Assembly: GCA_937890825.1 (NCBI GenBank)
Contig: CALADS010000057.1
Coordinates: 1 to 36,171, forward strand
Length of the DNA: 36,171 bases
From: an uncultured Bacteroides sp.
Lineage (GTDB): Bacteria; Bacteroidota; Bacteroidia; Bacteroidales; Bacteroidaceae
Direction of reading: 5' to 3'
Made by a program: the position numbers and the translations under genes
Notes under the pieces: model-generated
Told to the model about the DNA's origin: nothing
Databases searched by the model: none
The model's input: only the letters and a program-made list of their open reading frames with translations
Shown: positions 33,812-36,171 of the stretch, one piece after another
Layout: every line of letters starts with the position of its first letter
Numbering within the stretch: position 1 is the stretch's first letter

Positions 33812-34276
33812 ATGGCAATGCATACATGGTTTGAATGTAAGATACGTTACGAGAAAGTGATGGAAAACGGCATGAATAAGAAAGTGACAGAACCTTATCT
33901 GGTAGATGCACTCAGTTTTACCGAGGCAGAAGCACGGATTATAGAAGAAATCACGCCTTTCATCAGCGGAGAGTTTACCGTAGCCGATATCAAACGAGCC
34001 AATTACAGCGAGCTGTTCCCCAGCGAAGAAGAAGCAGCCGACCGATGGTTCAAAAGCAAGCTGGTATTCATCACACTTGATGAAAAAAGCGGAGCTGAAA
34101 AGAAAACGTCCACCCAAGTACTGATACAAGCAGCCGACCTGCGCGATGCGGTGAAGAAACTAGACGAAGGCATGAAAGGCACCATGGCCGATTATCAGAT
34201 AGCCTCCATAGCAGAAACAGCTATCCTAGACGTATACCCCTATAGTGCAGAACCCGACGACAAGCCTGAAGTATAG
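33812..34276 (+). CDS. DUF4494-domain protein
   Basis: A 154-residue soluble protein that I match to DUF4494, a family of Bacteroidetes proteins without known function. Typical are the start HTWFECKIRYEKV, the central VTEPYLVDALSFTEAEARI, and the FKSKLVFITLDEKSGAEKK strand pair. No signal peptide. It precedes yggS by 41 bp, an arrangement that I believe recurs in Bacteroidetes. A short 20-codon frame starting at 33772 overlaps its start. Confidence 0.85.
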   Translation: MAMHTWFECKIRYEKVMENGMNKKVTEPYLVDALSFTEAEARIIEEITPFISGEFTVADIKRANYSELFPSEEEAADRWFKSKLVFITLDEKSGAEKKTSTQVLIQAADLRDAVKKLDEGMKGTMADYQIASIAETAILDVYPYSAEPDDKPEV

Positions 34277-34317
34277 AAGTCTAATAAAAAAACGATATTT
34301 TTTATACAAGAAATACA

Positions 34318-34986
34318 ATGATAGCAGAGATCATCCATCAAATCAACAATGAACTGCCATCCGGCGTCAGACTGGTGGCTGTATCCAAATTTCATCCTAC
34401 AGAAGCTATAAAAGAAGCCTATCAGGCAGGACAACGCATCTTCGGTGAAAGCCGTATGCAAGAACTGGTAAAAAAACACGAAGATCTGCCTAAAGACATC
34501 GAATGGCACTTCATCGGACACCTGCAAACCAACAAAGTACGCTACATCGTACCTTTCATATCGTTGATAGAAAGTATCGATTCACCCAGACTACTGAAAG
34601 AAGTCAATAAGCAGGCTGCAGAAGCGGGCCGCACTGTAAACGTACTACTACAATTACACATTGCCCAAGAAGAGACCAAATTTGGATTCGACTTTGAGGA
34701 ATGTCGCACCTATCTGGCAGAAGGTAGCTGGAGGGAACTGAATAATGTACGCATCTGCGGCCTGATGGGAATGGCCTCGAATACCGACTGTATGGAACAA
34801 GTGAAACAAGAATTTGCCAGCCTTCATACATTTTTTAAGGAAGTAAAGGAAACTTTCTTTGTCGGCAAAGACTACTTCCAGGAAATATCCATGGGCATGT
34901 CACACGATTATCCGCTGGCCATCGAACAAGGAAGTACCTTAATTCGAGTGGGCAGCAAAATTTTCGGAGAAAGAAATTATCATTAA
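34318..34986 (+). CDS. yggS: YggS family pyridoxal-phosphate-binding protein
   Basis: A 222-residue PLP-homeostasis protein (YggS/PROSC family). The PLP lysine is Lys24 in LVAVSKFHP, and the FGESRMQELVKKHEDLP, WHFIGHLQTNKVRYI and SMGMSHDYPLAIEQGSTLIRVGSKIFG motifs are complete. It buffers cellular pyridoxal 5'-phosphate; no enzyme reaction is established. It is followed by the dihydroorotate-dehydrogenase-like gene after 22 bp. Confidence 0.95.
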   Translation: MIAEIIHQINNELPSGVRLVAVSKFHPTEAIKEAYQAGQRIFGESRMQELVKKHEDLPKDIEWHFIGHLQTNKVRYIVPFISLIESIDSPRLLKEVNKQAAEAGRTVNVLLQLHIAQEETKFGFDFEECRTYLAEGSWRELNNVRICGLMGMASNTDCMEQVKQEFASLHTFFKEVKETFFVGKDYFQEISMGMSHDYPLAIEQGSTLIRVGSKIFGERNYH

Positions 34987-35008
34987 TCACCTATAAATTA
35001 TAATTATC

Positions 35009-35986
35009 ATGGCAACATTAGAAACCACTTTTGCGGGATTAAAACTGAAGAACCCCATCATTGTGAGCAGTTCCGGACTGACAGACAGTGCAGCAAAGAA
35101 TCAGAAACTCTGCGAAGCAGGAGCCGGTGCCATCGTACTGAAATCGCTCTTCGAAGAGCAGATTATGATGGAAGCCGACTGGATGGGCGATGCCAACATG
35201 TATCCCGAAGGAAGTGACTATTTGGTAGGATATATCCGCGAACACAAGTTGGGGGAATACTTGAGCCTTATTAAAGAAAGCAAACAGGTGTGCAACATTC
35301 CCATCATTGCCAGCATCAACTGCTACCAGAATGCTGACTGGATAGACTTTGCCAAGAAAATTGAAGAGGCAGGTGCCGATGCTTTGGAAATCAACATTCT
35401 GGCCCTGCAAACAGATGTACTTTATAACTACGGCACGTTCGAACAACGCCATATCGAAATCCTGCAACACATCAAAAAGACCATACAGATACCGGTTATC
35501 ATGAAATTGGGTGACAACTTAACCAATCCCATTGCCTTGATTGAACAATTGTATGCCAACGGGGCAGCAGCAGTAGTGCTGTTCAACCGTTTTTATCAAC
35601 CGGATATCGACATCGAAAAACTTACCCATACTACAGGCAACGTATTCAGCAACGAAGCAGAACTGGGCAAGACACTCCGCTGGATAGGCATTGCCTCAGC
35701 ATCTGTCAAGAATCTGGATTATGCTGCTTCAGGAGGAGTGCATTCTGCTGAAGGCATGATTAAAGCCATTCTCGCTGGTGCATCGGCTATCGAAATGTGC
35801 AGCGTTATCTACCAGAAAACTCCTGCCGTGATTCAAGGATTCCTAGCTGCCACCGAACAGTGGATGAACCGAAAAGGTATGGAAAGCATCCAGCAATTCA
35901 AGGGTATGCTGAATGTTCATGATCTGAAAGGTGTGAATACATTCGAACGCACACAATTCCTGAAATACTTCTCTTCTCACGAATAA
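35009..35986 (+). CDS. Dihydroorotate-dehydrogenase-like flavoprotein
   Basis: A 325-residue protein with the alpha/beta-barrel of the dihydroorotate dehydrogenase family: LKNPIIVSSSGLTDS, GAIVLKSLFEEQI, IPVIMKLGDNLTNP and the late GGVHSAEGMIKAILAGAS phosphate-binding region for FMN. True class 1 enzymes have an NxSCPN-type segment with the catalytic Cys; here the place reads NINILALQTDV, so the active-site base appears missing. It is better called DHOD-like than pyrD. Likely in the yggS operon. Confidence 0.85.
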   Translation: MATLETTFAGLKLKNPIIVSSSGLTDSAAKNQKLCEAGAGAIVLKSLFEEQIMMEADWMGDANMYPEGSDYLVGYIREHKLGEYLSLIKESKQVCNIPIIASINCYQNADWIDFAKKIEEAGADALEINILALQTDVLYNYGTFEQRHIEILQHIKKTIQIPVIMKLGDNLTNPIALIEQLYANGAAAVVLFNRFYQPDIDIEKLTHTTGNVFSNEAELGKTLRWIGIASASVKNLDYAASGGVHSAEGMIKAILAGASAIEMCSVIYQKTPAVIQGFLAATEQWMNRKGMESIQQFKGMLNVHDLKGVNTFERTQFLKYFSSHE

Positions 35987-36006
35987 GTGAATCCAGAAGA
36001 AACTCA

Positions 36007-36040
36007 AAAGAGGATGTACCGCAATGGATACATCCTCTTT
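36007..36040 (+). terminator. Rho-independent terminator after the DHOD-like gene
   Basis: AAAGAGGATGTA (36007-36018) pairs perfectly with TACATCCTCTTT (36029-36040) around a 10-base loop, 20 bp after the stop, followed by a weak T run. Confidence 0.85.
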
Positions 36041-36150
36041 CACTTTTACAAACACAGTATTTTTAACTTACACCCTCACGGGCCACAAAGAAAAAATACA
36101 CTCCATTCATTTGCAACGTAAGCACTCAATTTAGGGCATACCCCTTCGAA

Positions 36151-36170
36151 AGGGCACTTTTCAGTGCCCT
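36151..36170. repeat. Inverted repeat at the window edge
   Basis: AGGGCACT (36151-36158) pairs with AGTGCCCT (36163-36170) around TTTC. A partial TAGGGCA also occurs at 36132-36138. The sequence is cut at 36171, so whether it is a terminator or part of a larger repeat cannot be told. Confidence 0.6.
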
Positions 36171-36171
36171 A

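Noticed and set aside
33772..33834. Remnant of an ABC transporter ATPase gene
   Set aside because: Only a dozen residues resemble an ATPase start; no Walker A motif or later sequence follows in any frame.

Overview
The window looks like chromosomal DNA of a gut Bacteroidales bacterium, most likely Bacteroides or a close relative. The evidence is the protein families present (fimbrillin-like lipoproteins, an OMP_b-brl_3 type outer-membrane barrel, DUF4494, pyrophosphate-dependent phosphofructokinase, lipoproteins with acidic residues after the lipid cysteine), repeated promoter boxes of the Bacteroides form TAnnTTTG at -7 (sometimes with TTTG at -33), and the near absence of Shine-Dalgarno sequences. 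No rRNA, tRNA, CRISPR array, transposase or prophage gene was seen.

Layout. 1-514: sparse DNA with a terminator, a possible 42-residue membrane peptide and an unusual 33-bp-spaced direct repeat. 515-6089 (all minus strand): an accessory surface locus. Read in the direction of transcription it has a fimbrillin-like lipoprotein, a lipoprotein with a fimbrillin-like N-terminus and an IdeS/Mac-like cysteine protease C-terminus, a membrane-spanning winged-helix regulator, and a TonB-receptor-like barrel. Between the last two genes lies an array of four 11-bp direct repeats just upstream of a good -7 box, a likely operator for the regulator. 6218-10247: a radical SAM/SPASM protein, a YeiH-type transporter and YgiQ. 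10435-18248: pheS, an MFS transporter, nth, pgk, a porin O/P-type barrel and a TPR protein. 18352-21167 (minus): a five-gene run of nitroreductase, small membrane protein, DUF2520 dehydrogenase-like protein, KdsC-type phosphatase and Maf. 21222-23076: an acetyltransferase-like protein and prmA. 23164-25797 (minus): a membrane-anchored GH25 lysozyme and pfp. 25936-31704 (minus): a complete tripartite RND efflux operon with a near-ideal promoter. 32101-35986: two short operons encoding a small conserved protein, a PlsC-like acyltransferase, an omega-amidase-like hydrolase, DUF4494, YggS and a dihydroorotate-dehydrogenase-like protein.

Most of the window is ordinary housekeeping DNA. The part most worth attention is 515-6089. 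I infer that the membrane regulator senses something outside the inner membrane and, through the four-repeat operator, activates the barrel gene; the two lipoproteins upstream may belong to the same surface programme. The family assignments come from motifs read by eye; no database search was run. Several start codons were moved downstream because the longer frame began with TTG or GTG, or because a promoter box or terminator lay inside it.
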